NCBI GenBank assembly: GCA_903880005.1
Contig: CAIRNV010000395.1
Coordinates: forward strand, 1-33,716
Reading direction: 5' to 3'
Source: an uncultured Verrucomicrobiota bacterium
GTDB lineage: Bacteria; Verrucomicrobiota; Verrucomicrobiia; Limisphaerales; UBA9464
Length of the DNA stretch: 33,716 nucleotides
The first letter of the stretch is position 1. The number at the start of each line of letters is the position of its first letter. A program made the position numbers and the translations under genes. Below, in pieces: positions 15,778 through 24,403 of the stretch. Under the pieces are notes generated by a model. It was given only the letters and a program-made list of their open reading frames with translations. It was not told where the DNA came from and did not search any database.

Positions 15778-16587
15778 GTGTCCCACGCACGCCAAACGGC
15801 CGCATCCATCCGGGCCCGCAAGGGAGGGGTGCCCGTGGCTGCCCTCACGGCCTACGACCATCCCACGGCGCGGCTGCTGGATGAGGCGGGCGTGCCGTTG
15901 ATCTTGGTGGGCGATTCGCTGGGCATGGTGGTCCTGGGGCATCCCGACACGACGCATGTCACGATGGACGACATGCGCCACCACCTCCGGGCGGTCGCGC
16001 GGGCACAGTGCCGGGCCTTGGTGGGCTGCGACCTGCCGTTCAAGTCCTATGAAACCCCCGAGCAAGCCGTCGCCAACGCCCGGCTGTTGATGGCCGACGG
16101 TGCCGGCTTCGTGAAGGCCGAGGGCGGGCGTGAAATCATGGCCCAGGTGCGGGCCATCGTGGCGGAGGGGATTCCGTTCTGCGGCCATCTTGGGATGCTG
16201 CCACAGCATGTCGTGGAGGAGGGCGGGAAGTACCGGATTAAGGGGCGTGACGACGAAGGTCGCGCCCGGCTGATCGAGGATGCGCTCGCGTTGGAGGCAG
16301 CCGGCGCGTTCGCGTGCGTGCTCGAGCTGGTCACCCCACCCGTCGCGGCCGAGATCACCCGCCAATGCCAGTCCATGGTCACCATCGGCATCGGGTCGGG
16401 GCCCGATTGCGATGGGCAAATCCTTGTGACGCCGGACTTGGTGGGCGGGTTCCCATGGTTCACGCCCCGTTTCGTGAAGCCGCGGCTGAAGACCGGAGCG
16501 GACATCCGCGACGCCGTGGCGCAGTGGGTGTCGGAGGTGGTCGGCAAGGCATCGGACGACAAGGATGGCCCGAGTTGCCATCCATGA
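15778..16587 (+). CDS. panB: 3-methyl-2-oxobutanoate hydroxymethyltransferase (PanB)
   Basis: A 269-residue protein matching PanB in length and motifs. It transfers a hydroxymethyl group from methylene-tetrahydrofolate to 2-oxoisovalerate, giving ketopantoate for pantothenate and CoA synthesis in the cytoplasm. Visible residues are Asp46 in LVGDSLGM and Asp85 in GCDLPFKSY (Mg2+ ligands), Lys113 and Glu115 in VKAEGG, His137 in GHLGMLPQHV, and Glu183 in LELVTPP. The start is GTG at 15778, just after a Pro-rich stretch; TTG at 15751 is possible. It follows the epimerase by 35 bases, so the two may be co-transcribed although their pathways differ. PanC is not in the window. Confidence 0.93.
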   Translation: MSHARQTAASIRARKGGVPVAALTAYDHPTARLLDEAGVPLILVGDSLGMVVLGHPDTTHVTMDDMRHHLRAVARAQCRALVGCDLPFKSYETPEQAVANARLLMADGAGFVKAEGGREIMAQVRAIVAEGIPFCGHLGMLPQHVVEEGGKYRIKGRDDEGRARLIEDALALEAAGAFACVLELVTPPVAAEITRQCQSMVTIGIGSGPDCDGQILVTPDLVGGFPWFTPRFVKPRLKTGADIRDAVAQWVSEVVGKASDDKDGPSCHP

Positions 16588-16736
16588 GCGGCATTCTTCC
16601 GCTCGTCGCGTTCGTGGGGCTTCTTGTCGGATTGGCCGTCACGTTCCTACTCGTGCGCGCCCGGTTGACGCGGCCGGGAGGTGCACGGGGACCATTCCTT
16701 GGGAGCACGGCCGTCCCCGGCCGCTGCATGAAGTAG
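16584..16736 (+). CDS. Short membrane ORF ending inside a tandem repeat
   Basis: A 50-residue ORF whose ATG overlaps the panB stop as ATGA, indicating translational coupling. Residues 4-24 form one hydrophobic helix (ILPLVAFVGLLVGLAVTFLLV) followed by RARLTRPGG, a start resembling anchored proteins such as RmuC, but too little is left to name it. From about residue 34 the sequence is repeat-derived, and it stops at the 'atgaagtag' that recurs in each unit of the array. Most likely it is the 5' end of a gene truncated by repeat insertion or expansion; a genuine small membrane protein is the alternative. Confidence 0.4.
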   Translation: MSGILPLVAFVGLLVGLAVTFLLVRARLTRPGGARGPFLGSTAVPGRCMK

Positions 16737-16737
16737 C

Positions 16738-17059
16738 GCCCGAGGACGGGCACGGTCCCAGGCCCGGCCGCTGTATGAAGTAGCGCCCGGGGACGGGCAC
16801 GGTCCCAGAGCCCGGCCGCTGCATGAAGTAGCGCCCGGGGACGGGCGCGGTCCCAGGGGCCGGCCGCTGCATGAAGTAGCGCCCGAGGACGGGCGCGGTC
16901 CCAGGGCCCGGCCGCTGCATGAAGTAGCGCCCGAGGACGGGCGCGGTCCCAGGGGCCGGCCGCTGCATGAAGTAGCGCCCGGGGACGGGCGCGGTCCCAG
17001 GCCCGGCCGCTGCATGAAGTAGCGCCCGAGGACGGGCGCGGTCCCAGGGCCGGCCCTTG
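16738..17059. repeat. 47-48-bp tandem array of palindromic units
   Basis: Units start with gcccg at 16738, 16785, 16833, 16881, 16929, 16977 and 17024: six complete and one partial. Each holds a small palindrome GCCCG-(A/G)GGA-CGGGC, then 'ggtcccag', 'ggccggccgctg' and 'atgaagtagc'. A related half unit lies just upstream (16709-16737). The order palindrome then 'g[g/c]tcccag' is the same as in the dispersed TIR element core, so the array is likely a tandem derivative of that family. It fills the gap between panB with its trailing ORF and the convergent giant protease, whose stop codon lies 13 bases away, so it could act as a two-sided transcription barrier. Confidence 0.9.
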
Positions 17060-17071
17060 CGGTCGTGAGGA

Positions 17072-20000
17072 TCAAGGCCCGGTGGCTGGAACCACGCGGA
17101 AGAACGTCGCCTCGTCGTCGCCCACGACAATCGGGAGCCTGAGCGTGTAGCCAGTGGCCGTCTGCGGCGCGCCGAAATCGACCCAAGTCATGGGTTGCTC
17201 CAGCAGCGAGGCGGTTTGCACGAGGTAGGCTTGGCCGGGAACGGAGTCGATCTCCACGACGGGCGGTTGTCCTGGCGCGAAGAAGAGCCGGGAGCTGGTG
17301 GGTGCGATGGAGATGGGCACGCCCACCCGGGGCAACGCGGCGCGGACGGCGAAAAGGGCCGTGTTGGTGGATTGGCTTCCCACGGCCAAGTACCAGACGC
17401 CGGACAAGTCTTCTAGGTCGTTGGTAGTCACGAGAACCAACTCCGGCTGAAGGCCCGGCTTGGGGAACGAATAGGTGCGAATGCCCGGGCCCGGCACCGA
17501 CCCTTGGCCCACGGCCAAGTTCACGTCGGCGTCGAGGTTGTAGATTTCAAACGCGACCGACGGCGAGCCTGGGGGAACGACGAAGCGGAACACGATCGAC
17601 TTGGCCGGATCGACGGACCGGGCGACGGGTTGATCGTCGAAGAGCGTCTCCACGTCGATTCGATCGAAGGAGATTGTTGCCGCGATGGTATAGGCCAAGG
17701 GAGCGGGATCGACGGGCAGGACGCCGATGTACCAGCGGCCGGGCCCCAGCGGCACGGGCTGCGACACCACCGTGATGGCGACCGACTCGACGTTGGTGCC
17801 CGGGTTGCTGGAGGCGTAGTCGAAGTTGTTGGTCCCGACGAGCGGCAGGCCTTTCCTGACGAAAAGGTTCACGTCGCCGGTCAGCTCCGTGAGCTGGAAG
17901 TTGGCGGTGGTCGCATTGTCCGGAACGTCGATGGCGAAGTATTGCATCGTGCCTGTCACGGCATTGGTGACGGTGACGGCGACGTTGTTGGTGAGCAGGA
18001 CGACGTCGGCGACGAACTCCGAGGCGACGATGTTGTAGCTGGCGGAATTGGTGCCGCGCGTGGCCACGGACAGGAACCATCGGCCGGGCTCGAGCGGGGC
18101 GGGGGTGGACGACTGCGTGATGGCGATGACCTCGGGCGTCGTGCCGCGGTTGGTGCTCGCGTAGGAGTACAGGAAGGGACGTGGCAAGACGGGTGTCCTC
18201 GCGAGGTACAAGTCCACGTCGTCGGTCATGGCCGGGATCTCGAAGGCCGCGCCGAGTGCGTTGCTGCTGACGTCGAAGGCGTAGTAATCGAGGTAGCCGG
18301 GCGTGGTGCCCGAGCGCGTGAAGGGCACGCCATTGGCCAGGACGACCAAGCCGATGTCGAGGTCGGCTTGGACGGCAAACGGCTGCGGATCCGGATAGGG
18401 GTTGATGACCGTGATGTAGTAGCGCTGGCCCTGGGGCAAGATGGGCGGCGCATTCGTTCCCACGACAAACGGGTTGGTGGGTGCGAAGACGTCACCGGGG
18501 TCATTGCCGGTTGGGATACCCGAGTCGCTGTAAAGCATGGGCAGGTACACCCCGGAAAACACCGTGTTGGTGGCAGCCCGGGCCTCCAAGGGAACATCCA
18601 CGCGGAAGTAGGCGCTTTCGCCCGGGGCCAGGTTGCCGGAGTAAGGCACGCCGTTGGTGAGCCGAACCACGGGCCGGTTGGTTTGCATGAACGTGAGTCG
18701 AAGCTCCCAGCTATCGAGCACGCCCGCCACGCGGCCGCGATCATCCGAAAGCTCCAGCGTCCAGCGCCCCGTGCCGGACTTGCCGAGGACCGGCTCGAAG
18801 CTTTCCTCGGGCAGGTAGCTCAACTCGGCCCCCAGTTGCTCGAGGACGAACGTGTCCATCACGACGCCCTGTGGGGACCCGTTCGTGGGAACAGGCTGGG
18901 GCGTCGTCGCGGCGATCGCCACGTCCACGCGGTTCGACAGGGTGCGGAACCGGAAATCCGCGCGAACCCAATTCGTCGTGAGGTCAACGGTTTGGTCGAT
19001 CTGGCCGTTGATGTAGATGGCGGCGGTGACGGGGTTGGTGGACGCGGGATGCGCACGAAGCTGGACGGAGCCGCGGAAGCGGGTGCCGGTGGGAGACTGG
19101 CTGCGGAATGCGGCCGCGCCATTTCCAAGGGCGAGGGCTTGGCTGCCCGTCTGGGCGTCCGCACCCAGGAACTCCACGGAGACGTCATTGGTCAGGACGG
19201 TCCATCCATCCACGATGGTGCCGGGCCTGCGAATGCCGGGTGCGATGCCCTCGAACGAATTGCTGGCGACCAAGATGGGGCTGGCGTTGGTACCGAGGTA
19301 GGGCGGCGCGGCGAACTTCACCATGCCTTGGGAGAGGTTGGTTCGATCGCTGAAGACGGCGTAGGTGGCGTTGGTGGTCACGTCGCTGACCTGGACCAAG
19401 GCGGGCGGTCCCGCGACGACGACGGGCTGGCCGGCGGCGTTCAGGAAGACGGCGCTGACCGATCCGGGGCCGTTGCCCCATGGCGGATCGAATCCGACGA
19501 GCAACGCCGGCGTGGCGAGACCGGACTCGGGGCCCCATGCGCCAAAGACGATGCCCCGGTTGTCCGGATAGGCTTGGACCCAACCCTCGAGGGTGAAGCC
19601 AAGCCCGGGATCAATGGGAAGAACGGGCGTGCGCGCCTCGGCGGTAACACCCACGAAGCGGAGGCCGGTGTCGATCTGGCCGGGGACGAATTGCGAGAAG
19701 CCCAGCAAGGCCGTGTCGTTCAACCCGAGGACGTCGTTGCCATTGTTGTCGAAGGGCCACAAGGCGGCCAAACCCTCCGATTGACGCGAGGGAAGCTTCC
19801 CGAAACCCACCGTGCCATCGGCGTAAATCTCGCGGATCTCATTGGTGGTCAGGGGCCGACGCCAATAGCCGACGTCATCGAGGGCGGTGGCGGCCCTGGA
19901 GGTGCTGAAGCCCCGCGTGGGATCATTCGCAAGGCTGAGACGTTGATTGGAGGGCAATCGGACCGGGCCAATGTTGGAGGAGGCGACCCGGACGCCATTC

Positions 20001-23000
20001 ACATGGAGGCCCACGGTGGTGGTGATGGGATCCAGTGTCAGGGCCACGTGCTGGTAGTTGCTGATGATCACCGTCCCGCCGTAGCCCTTGGAAACGGTGC
20101 GCCCACGATTCTCGACCACCAGCATGCGGTCGCCCTGCGGGTTCACCAAGTGCACGGAAAGATCCGATGCTCGCAGATGGTTCAGCCGCAATCCCAGTTC
20201 CACATCGGCCACGGGACGCGTGTCCCCCACGAACAACTGAGACAACGTGCGGGCGGCGTCAGTCAGGCTGCCGACATCCGCCGGGCCGGAGCGAATCGTC
20301 TTGGAGAACTGCTCGTCGAGGTTCTCACGGACGGAAATGCTGTAGCAGTACTCGACGGGCGCCAGCGACTCGTTGAAGACCCCGACAAAATAACGTCCGG
20401 GCCGGAGGGGCGGCTCGTCGCGAATCCCCAACGACACCAAGCCGCCCGTCGGGGGCAACGTCACCACCTTGTCGGAGGCATCGGGGTCAGCGGGGTCGGG
20501 CGGGAAGTCCCGTCGGATGTGGACGACCAGAGGCCGGGCGGGCTGGATGTTGGTGATGACGACGCGCAGCTCGCTGGACCGCCGACCGACGTTGACCGGG
20601 TAGTAATTGCCTTCCTCGGCCTGGACGATCTCGCCGCAAATGAGTTCCTCGTTTTGCTGTCCGTAGCCCTGGGGGCTTGGGGTGGCGCGGACAATCACCT
20701 CCAGGTTGTCCACACGGCCCTGGTAGCCCAAGGCATCGTCCGCCGTCTGAAGGAACCAGACGCCGGGCATGGATTCACCCATGAAGTCGGCCAGGCTGCC
20801 CGGTCCATCCGTCCGGACCGAGCCAGGGAAGGTGCGCGTGCTGAGGTCGTCGTAGAAGGTCGTGATGTTGGTGCCGTACTGGAAGCCAACGGCGTTGCCA
20901 CCGCGCGTGCGGATGTTGCCATGGTTGTTGAGAACGGCGGTTCGGCGGTTGTAAACGAGCGTGCCGATGAGGTCCGGGAAGTTCCCGTGACTGAGGGTTT
21001 GCTCGACCCAGACGCGTTCGACCTGGCCGACGCCGATCCCGATGGCCATCGTGAGCCCGACCCCCGGGTTGTCCGGCGTGCCATCAGGGATGGGCTGGAC
21101 CAAGGGAATGCCGAAGAAGCCAAGGTTTCCGTCCGGACGCAGCGACCCGAAGGGCTTGGTGGACGACACCGTTACGAAGCCATACGTGCCGGCCTTCTGG
21201 TCCTCGGACTTCACGCCCACGTAGTAGATCTCGCCCGTGACAGGCGCGTTGGTGAAGACGATGAACTCCTGGCCGCCGCGCTGGGTGGACTTCCAAGCCG
21301 ACGCGATGGCGGCGGGGACGAGGTTTGTCAGGCGGGAATCCCGCGACACGTAGAGGTCGATGTCCGGTTCCTCGATGCGGGGGTTGGAGAGGTTTTGGGG
21401 GAAGAAGGTGACGAAGGCGACATTGGACCCGTTGGTGAGGGTTCCCCCGAAGCTGGCCTTGCCTGGCGTGTTGGTGAAGACGTAGAAGCGCCACTGGTTG
21501 GTGGAGCCATTCGTGGTGCCGATGAGGGGCGAGTTGGCCCCGACCCGCTCGCGGAGGAGGGGATAGCTGTTGGTGAGGACGCGTGTCGGAGGACGGGTGT
21601 AGGCGACGGTGCTGGTGCTGTTTGTCACCGTGACGTCCTCCACGGTCCCGACCACGCCCAGGTCTTCGGGCGCGGACGAGCGAAGGACCAGGGCGGCGTC
21701 CTGCACCACTTGATTGGGGTGCATTTGCAACGCATTCACGTTCACGCGGCGAGCGTGGACGGTGACGATGAACTCCTGGGGAACCGGCGGGGGGATGACG
21801 ATGCGCTCGATGTTGTTGATGAAGTCGGGAACGGCCGGCGGCTGGTTGGTCTGGACCACGGGGTTGCCGAAGGGATCGCTACCGGGGTCGCTGTTGATGG
21901 CGTTGGTGGCGGTCAGCACCCGTGAATAGGGCGTGCCGGCCACGAGGACGTTGCCGAGGAAGAACTCACCATTGGCCGCGTTGGTGACGGACAGGTCGAG
22001 GTCGTTGACCAGCTTGACGGCCGACGCCGGGTTGCCGGGGGGATCCGTCCACGCCAGCGTGATCCAAACGGGCGAGTTCGTGGCGGCGGGGTTTGAAAGG
22101 CGGATCTTGTAGGAGCGGGACTCGCCGGTGACGAGGCCCTCGGCGTTGGTCCGACCCACGATGGGGAAGCCAATGATCTGGTCGTTGGTGCCGCCGGGGT
22201 TGGTGGAGGCTCCTGGGAAGCCATTAAGCGTCTTGGCCGCCGCCGTGAACCCGCTGCGAATGGAACGTTTCAGGGAAGGACGACCCCAGCCCGCGTAGTT
22301 GATCGTGGTGTTGGGCTTGGGTTGGTAGGCGGCGTTGTCCACCTCGGCCGAGTTGATCAAGATGGCCTTGTAACCCGCCACCGGGATGCGGTTGTTGCGG
22401 CGCACGTCGTAATACTCCTGGACCTGCGCCAGGATGCCCGCGATGGCCGGGCTGGCCATCGACGTGCCCGACTCGTAGCGGTAGTAGGGCTCCGTCTCCG
22501 ACAACAACTCGTCGGTCACCGGCCAAAGATCGTCGTCCGGGCTCATCTGGTACTCCAGCCGCCACTGCGCCGAACGCGTCGAGAGGATGTACGAGCCCGG
22601 CGCGATGACATCGGGCTTGAAACGGCCGAACTCGCCCTCGGACCCGATGCCGACATTGCCTCGGCTGGAATAGGACGCCACCTGGGTGTCGGAGTCGGCC
22701 TCGGCCTCAAACACGGCGTTGGTCTCGTAGGAGGGATCGTTCGGGTCGTAGGCGCGGTCGGGAAGCACGGTCATGCCGGACCGGACCATGACGCCGTTCG
22801 TGTCGTACACGACGGAGTTGGTGAACATGCGCCGCGACTCGAGGGCGCCGACGGTCACGACGTTCTTGGCGTTGCCCGGTGAGCGGAGGCTGTCGGCCCT
22901 GCCGCCCAGGCCATTGTCGCCTCCGGCGCCCTCGTTGCCGGCCGCGAACACGTACAAGATGGGCTGGTCACCGGTGACGTCCGGCAGCGCATCACGCACC

Positions 23001-24349
23001 GCCGCGTCGTACAGGGCGGAGATCGAGTTGTACTCGGTTGCGGAAGGGTACCCCCAACTGTTGTTGGAGATGGGTGCGTTGGTGCGGCCACTGGCACCAT
23101 TCAACGCCAAGTTCGTCCGCGCGTATGTCTCCTGCAGGAAGATGTCCGAGGCCACCGGGCCCACGTTGAGGTCGATGGGCAGGATGAACAGCCGCGCCGA
23201 GGGCGAACGGCCGCCAAACTCGGCGTCGGCGACGGAGCCTTGAGCGACCCTGACGGAGCCCGAGGACGCGCCGCTTCCAGCAATGGTGCCCGCCACATGC
23301 GTCCCGTGGCCGACGGGATCCTCGAGGTTGGCGGGGTCGGTGGAGAACACGCGCCCGGCCAAGTCCGGGTGGCTCGCATCGATGCCGCTGTCGTTGACGT
23401 TGATCAGGACGTTGGACCCCACCAGGCCCTCGACGCGTTCCCGGTTGGTGAGATCAACGGATGACCCCAGCAGGAAGCCGGTCCGGTCGTTGAGCAAGGC
23501 CCTGGCATGGACCTCCTCCACCAACGTCACGCCCGGCAATCGCGCCAAGGACGCCATGGAGCCCGGAGGAACCTCCGCCGTGACCAATTCACCGAAGGGC
23601 CCGCGTTGCCGCTCGCGGATGCTCGCGCCCAGCGCCTCGACGGCCTTCACCGCCGCGTCCCCATCCACCACGGTGAGCATCAGGCGGGCGGGTGCCGACC
23701 GGCCTTCCATCACTCGCCCCACCAAGGCCGGTTCCAGCTTGAAGTACGGCTCGTTGGGAAGCACCGCCCGCGTCTCGGGCGCGGCGGCGAGCGCGGCGGC
23801 GGCCTCGGGCGAGGCCCGGACCAGCAACGCGTTGTTGGGGACGTACGAGATCTCGCGCGCACCCACGGAGCGCAGCCTGTCGCGGAACGCGGCGTCCACC
23901 GTGCCCACGGCCTGCACGATGTACGTGCCGGCGGGCCCGTCAGACCGGAGTTCCTCAGGCACGGCCAAGGGCTCGGACGATGCCGTGTCCACCAAGGCGT
24001 TGCGAAGCAGGATGGCGTCATCCCGCTGGGCCAGGGCGCCGATTCCCTCGCGGGTGTTGCGCAGTCGATGGGGGAACTTGGGGTCGAAGTTCGGCAGCGG
24101 GGAGCCCTTGGGCAGCGTGACGATGGACACCCAACTGGGGGCCGCCGCCGCGACGGGCGCGACCGGGCCACCGACGGGCGCAGCGGGCGCCTCGGGGGTT
24201 GCAGCCAGCGGCGACGCGCGGAGCTCGAGGGACGGCGTCGCCATGTCCGACTCGGCGGCACGACGGCCGGGCCGGGACATCCGATGGATGGCCACGCCAA
24301 GGGTGAGGAACAACAGGAGGACCGGGGCGATGCGGCGAAGGAAGCGCAT
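17072..24349 (-). CDS. Giant subtilisin-like (S8) serine protease with accessory modules
   Basis: A 2425-residue exported protein. An N-terminal helix (about 5-21) acts as signal or anchor, followed by a propeptide-like region to about 290. The S8 domain (about 300-690) has Asp320 (NVNDSGID), His348 (GHGTHVAGT) and Ser630 (SGTSMASP), plus the Asn of FAAGNEG. Downstream I see proprotein-convertase P-domain-like stretches (VEQTLSHGNFPDLIG; and a late one ending TGRWTLELSDD), a LamG-like segment (ALWPFDNNGND, FTLEGWVQAY), and about three bacterial pre-peptidase C-terminal (PPC)-like repeats of about 115 residues, each with a 'DV(D/N)L' and 'GRWY/GVWY' motif. The end resembles other Verrucomicrobial exported proteins. 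It is the last gene after the pseudopilin cassette, 54 bases from gene A. Substrate is unknown. Confidence 0.9.
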   Translation of the reverse strand: MRFLRRIAPVLLLFLTLGVAIHRMSRPGRRAAESDMATPSLELRASPLAATPEAPAAPVGGPVAPVAAAAPSWVSIVTLPKGSPLPNFDPKFPHRLRNTREGIGALAQRDDAILLRNALVDTASSEPLAVPEELRSDGPAGTYIVQAVGTVDAAFRDRLRSVGAREISYVPNNALLVRASPEAAAALAAAPETRAVLPNEPYFKLEPALVGRVMEGRSAPARLMLTVVDGDAAVKAVEALGASIRERQRGPFGELVTAEVPPGSMASLARLPGVTLVEEVHARALLNDRTGFLLGSSVDLTNRERVEGLVGSNVLINVNDSGIDASHPDLAGRVFSTDPANLEDPVGHGTHVAGTIAGSGASSGSVRVAQGSVADAEFGGRSPSARLFILPIDLNVGPVASDIFLQETYARTNLALNGASGRTNAPISNNSWGYPSATEYNSISALYDAAVRDALPDVTGDQPILYVFAAGNEGAGGDNGLGGRADSLRSPGNAKNVVTVGALESRRMFTNSVVYDTNGVMVRSGMTVLPDRAYDPNDPSYETNAVFEAEADSDTQVASYSSRGNVGIGSEGEFGRFKPDVIAPGSYILSTRSAQWRLEYQMSPDDDLWPVTDELLSETEPYYRYESGTSMASPAIAGILAQVQEYYDVRRNNRIPVAGYKAILINSAEVDNAAYQPKPNTTINYAGWGRPSLKRSIRSGFTAAAKTLNGFPGASTNPGGTNDQIIGFPIVGRTNAEGLVTGESRSYKIRLSNPAATNSPVWITLAWTDPPGNPASAVKLVNDLDLSVTNAANGEFFLGNVLVAGTPYSRVLTATNAINSDPGSDPFGNPVVQTNQPPAVPDFINNIERIVIPPPVPQEFIVTVHARRVNVNALQMHPNQVVQDAALVLRSSAPEDLGVVGTVEDVTVTNSTSTVAYTRPPTRVLTNSYPLLRERVGANSPLIGTTNGSTNQWRFYVFTNTPGKASFGGTLTNGSNVAFVTFFPQNLSNPRIEEPDIDLYVSRDSRLTNLVPAAIASAWKSTQRGGQEFIVFTNAPVTGEIYYVGVKSEDQKAGTYGFVTVSSTKPFGSLRPDGNLGFFGIPLVQPIPDGTPDNPGVGLTMAIGIGVGQVERVWVEQTLSHGNFPDLIGTLVYNRRTAVLNNHGNIRTRGGNAVGFQYGTNITTFYDDLSTRTFPGSVRTDGPGSLADFMGESMPGVWFLQTADDALGYQGRVDNLEVIVRATPSPQGYGQQNEELICGEIVQAEEGNYYPVNVGRRSSELRVVITNIQPARPLVVHIRRDFPPDPADPDASDKVVTLPPTGGLVSLGIRDEPPLRPGRYFVGVFNESLAPVEYCYSISVRENLDEQFSKTIRSGPADVGSLTDAARTLSQLFVGDTRPVADVELGLRLNHLRASDLSVHLVNPQGDRMLVVENRGRTVSKGYGGTVIISNYQHVALTLDPITTTVGLHVNGVRVASSNIGPVRLPSNQRLSLANDPTRGFSTSRAATALDDVGYWRRPLTTNEIREIYADGTVGFGKLPSRQSEGLAALWPFDNNGNDVLGLNDTALLGFSQFVPGQIDTGLRFVGVTAEARTPVLPIDPGLGFTLEGWVQAYPDNRGIVFGAWGPESGLATPALLVGFDPPWGNGPGSVSAVFLNAAGQPVVVAGPPALVQVSDVTTNATYAVFSDRTNLSQGMVKFAAPPYLGTNASPILVASNSFEGIAPGIRRPGTIVDGWTVLTNDVSVEFLGADAQTGSQALALGNGAAAFRSQSPTGTRFRGSVQLRAHPASTNPVTAAIYINGQIDQTVDLTTNWVRADFRFRTLSNRVDVAIAATTPQPVPTNGSPQGVVMDTFVLEQLGAELSYLPEESFEPVLGKSGTGRWTLELSDDRGRVAGVLDSWELRLTFMQTNRPVVRLTNGVPYSGNLAPGESAYFRVDVPLEARAATNTVFSGVYLPMLYSDSGIPTGNDPGDVFAPTNPFVVGTNAPPILPQGQRYYITVINPYPDPQPFAVQADLDIGLVVLANGVPFTRSGTTPGYLDYYAFDVSSNALGAAFEIPAMTDDVDLYLARTPVLPRPFLYSYASTNRGTTPEVIAITQSSTPAPLEPGRWFLSVATRGTNSASYNIVASEFVADVVLLTNNVAVTVTNAVTGTMQYFAIDVPDNATTANFQLTELTGDVNLFVRKGLPLVGTNNFDYASSNPGTNVESVAITVVSQPVPLGPGRWYIGVLPVDPAPLAYTIAATISFDRIDVETLFDDQPVARSVDPAKSIVFRFVVPPGSPSVAFEIYNLDADVNLAVGQGSVPGPGIRTYSFPKPGLQPELVLVTTNDLEDLSGVWYLAVGSQSTNTALFAVRAALPRVGVPISIAPTSSRLFFAPGQPPVVEIDSVPGQAYLVQTASLLEQPMTWVDFGAPQTATGYTLRLPIVVGDDEATFFRVVPATGP

Positions 24350-24403
24350 GGGTGCGAAAGCTCGCGGTGCTGGGGGTGGTGGCCGGGTGGGTGTGGGCTT
24401 GGC

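Noticed and set aside
16738-17059. Possible CRISPR array
   Set aside because: Whole units of 47-48 bp repeat, including what would be spacers; there are no unique spacers and no cas genes.
16639-17186. Minus-strand frames with repeated VPGRYFMQRPG-like peptides
   Set aside because: By-product of the 47-48-bp array; the unit length varies between 47 and 48, so no single frame persists, and they overlap the protease gene end.
17504-21925. Very long plus-strand open frame opposite the giant protease (1473 codons)
   Set aside because: High GC of the true gene suppresses stops on the opposite strand; the translation is Gly/Asp/Val/Arg-rich without motifs, whereas the minus strand has a complete protease.
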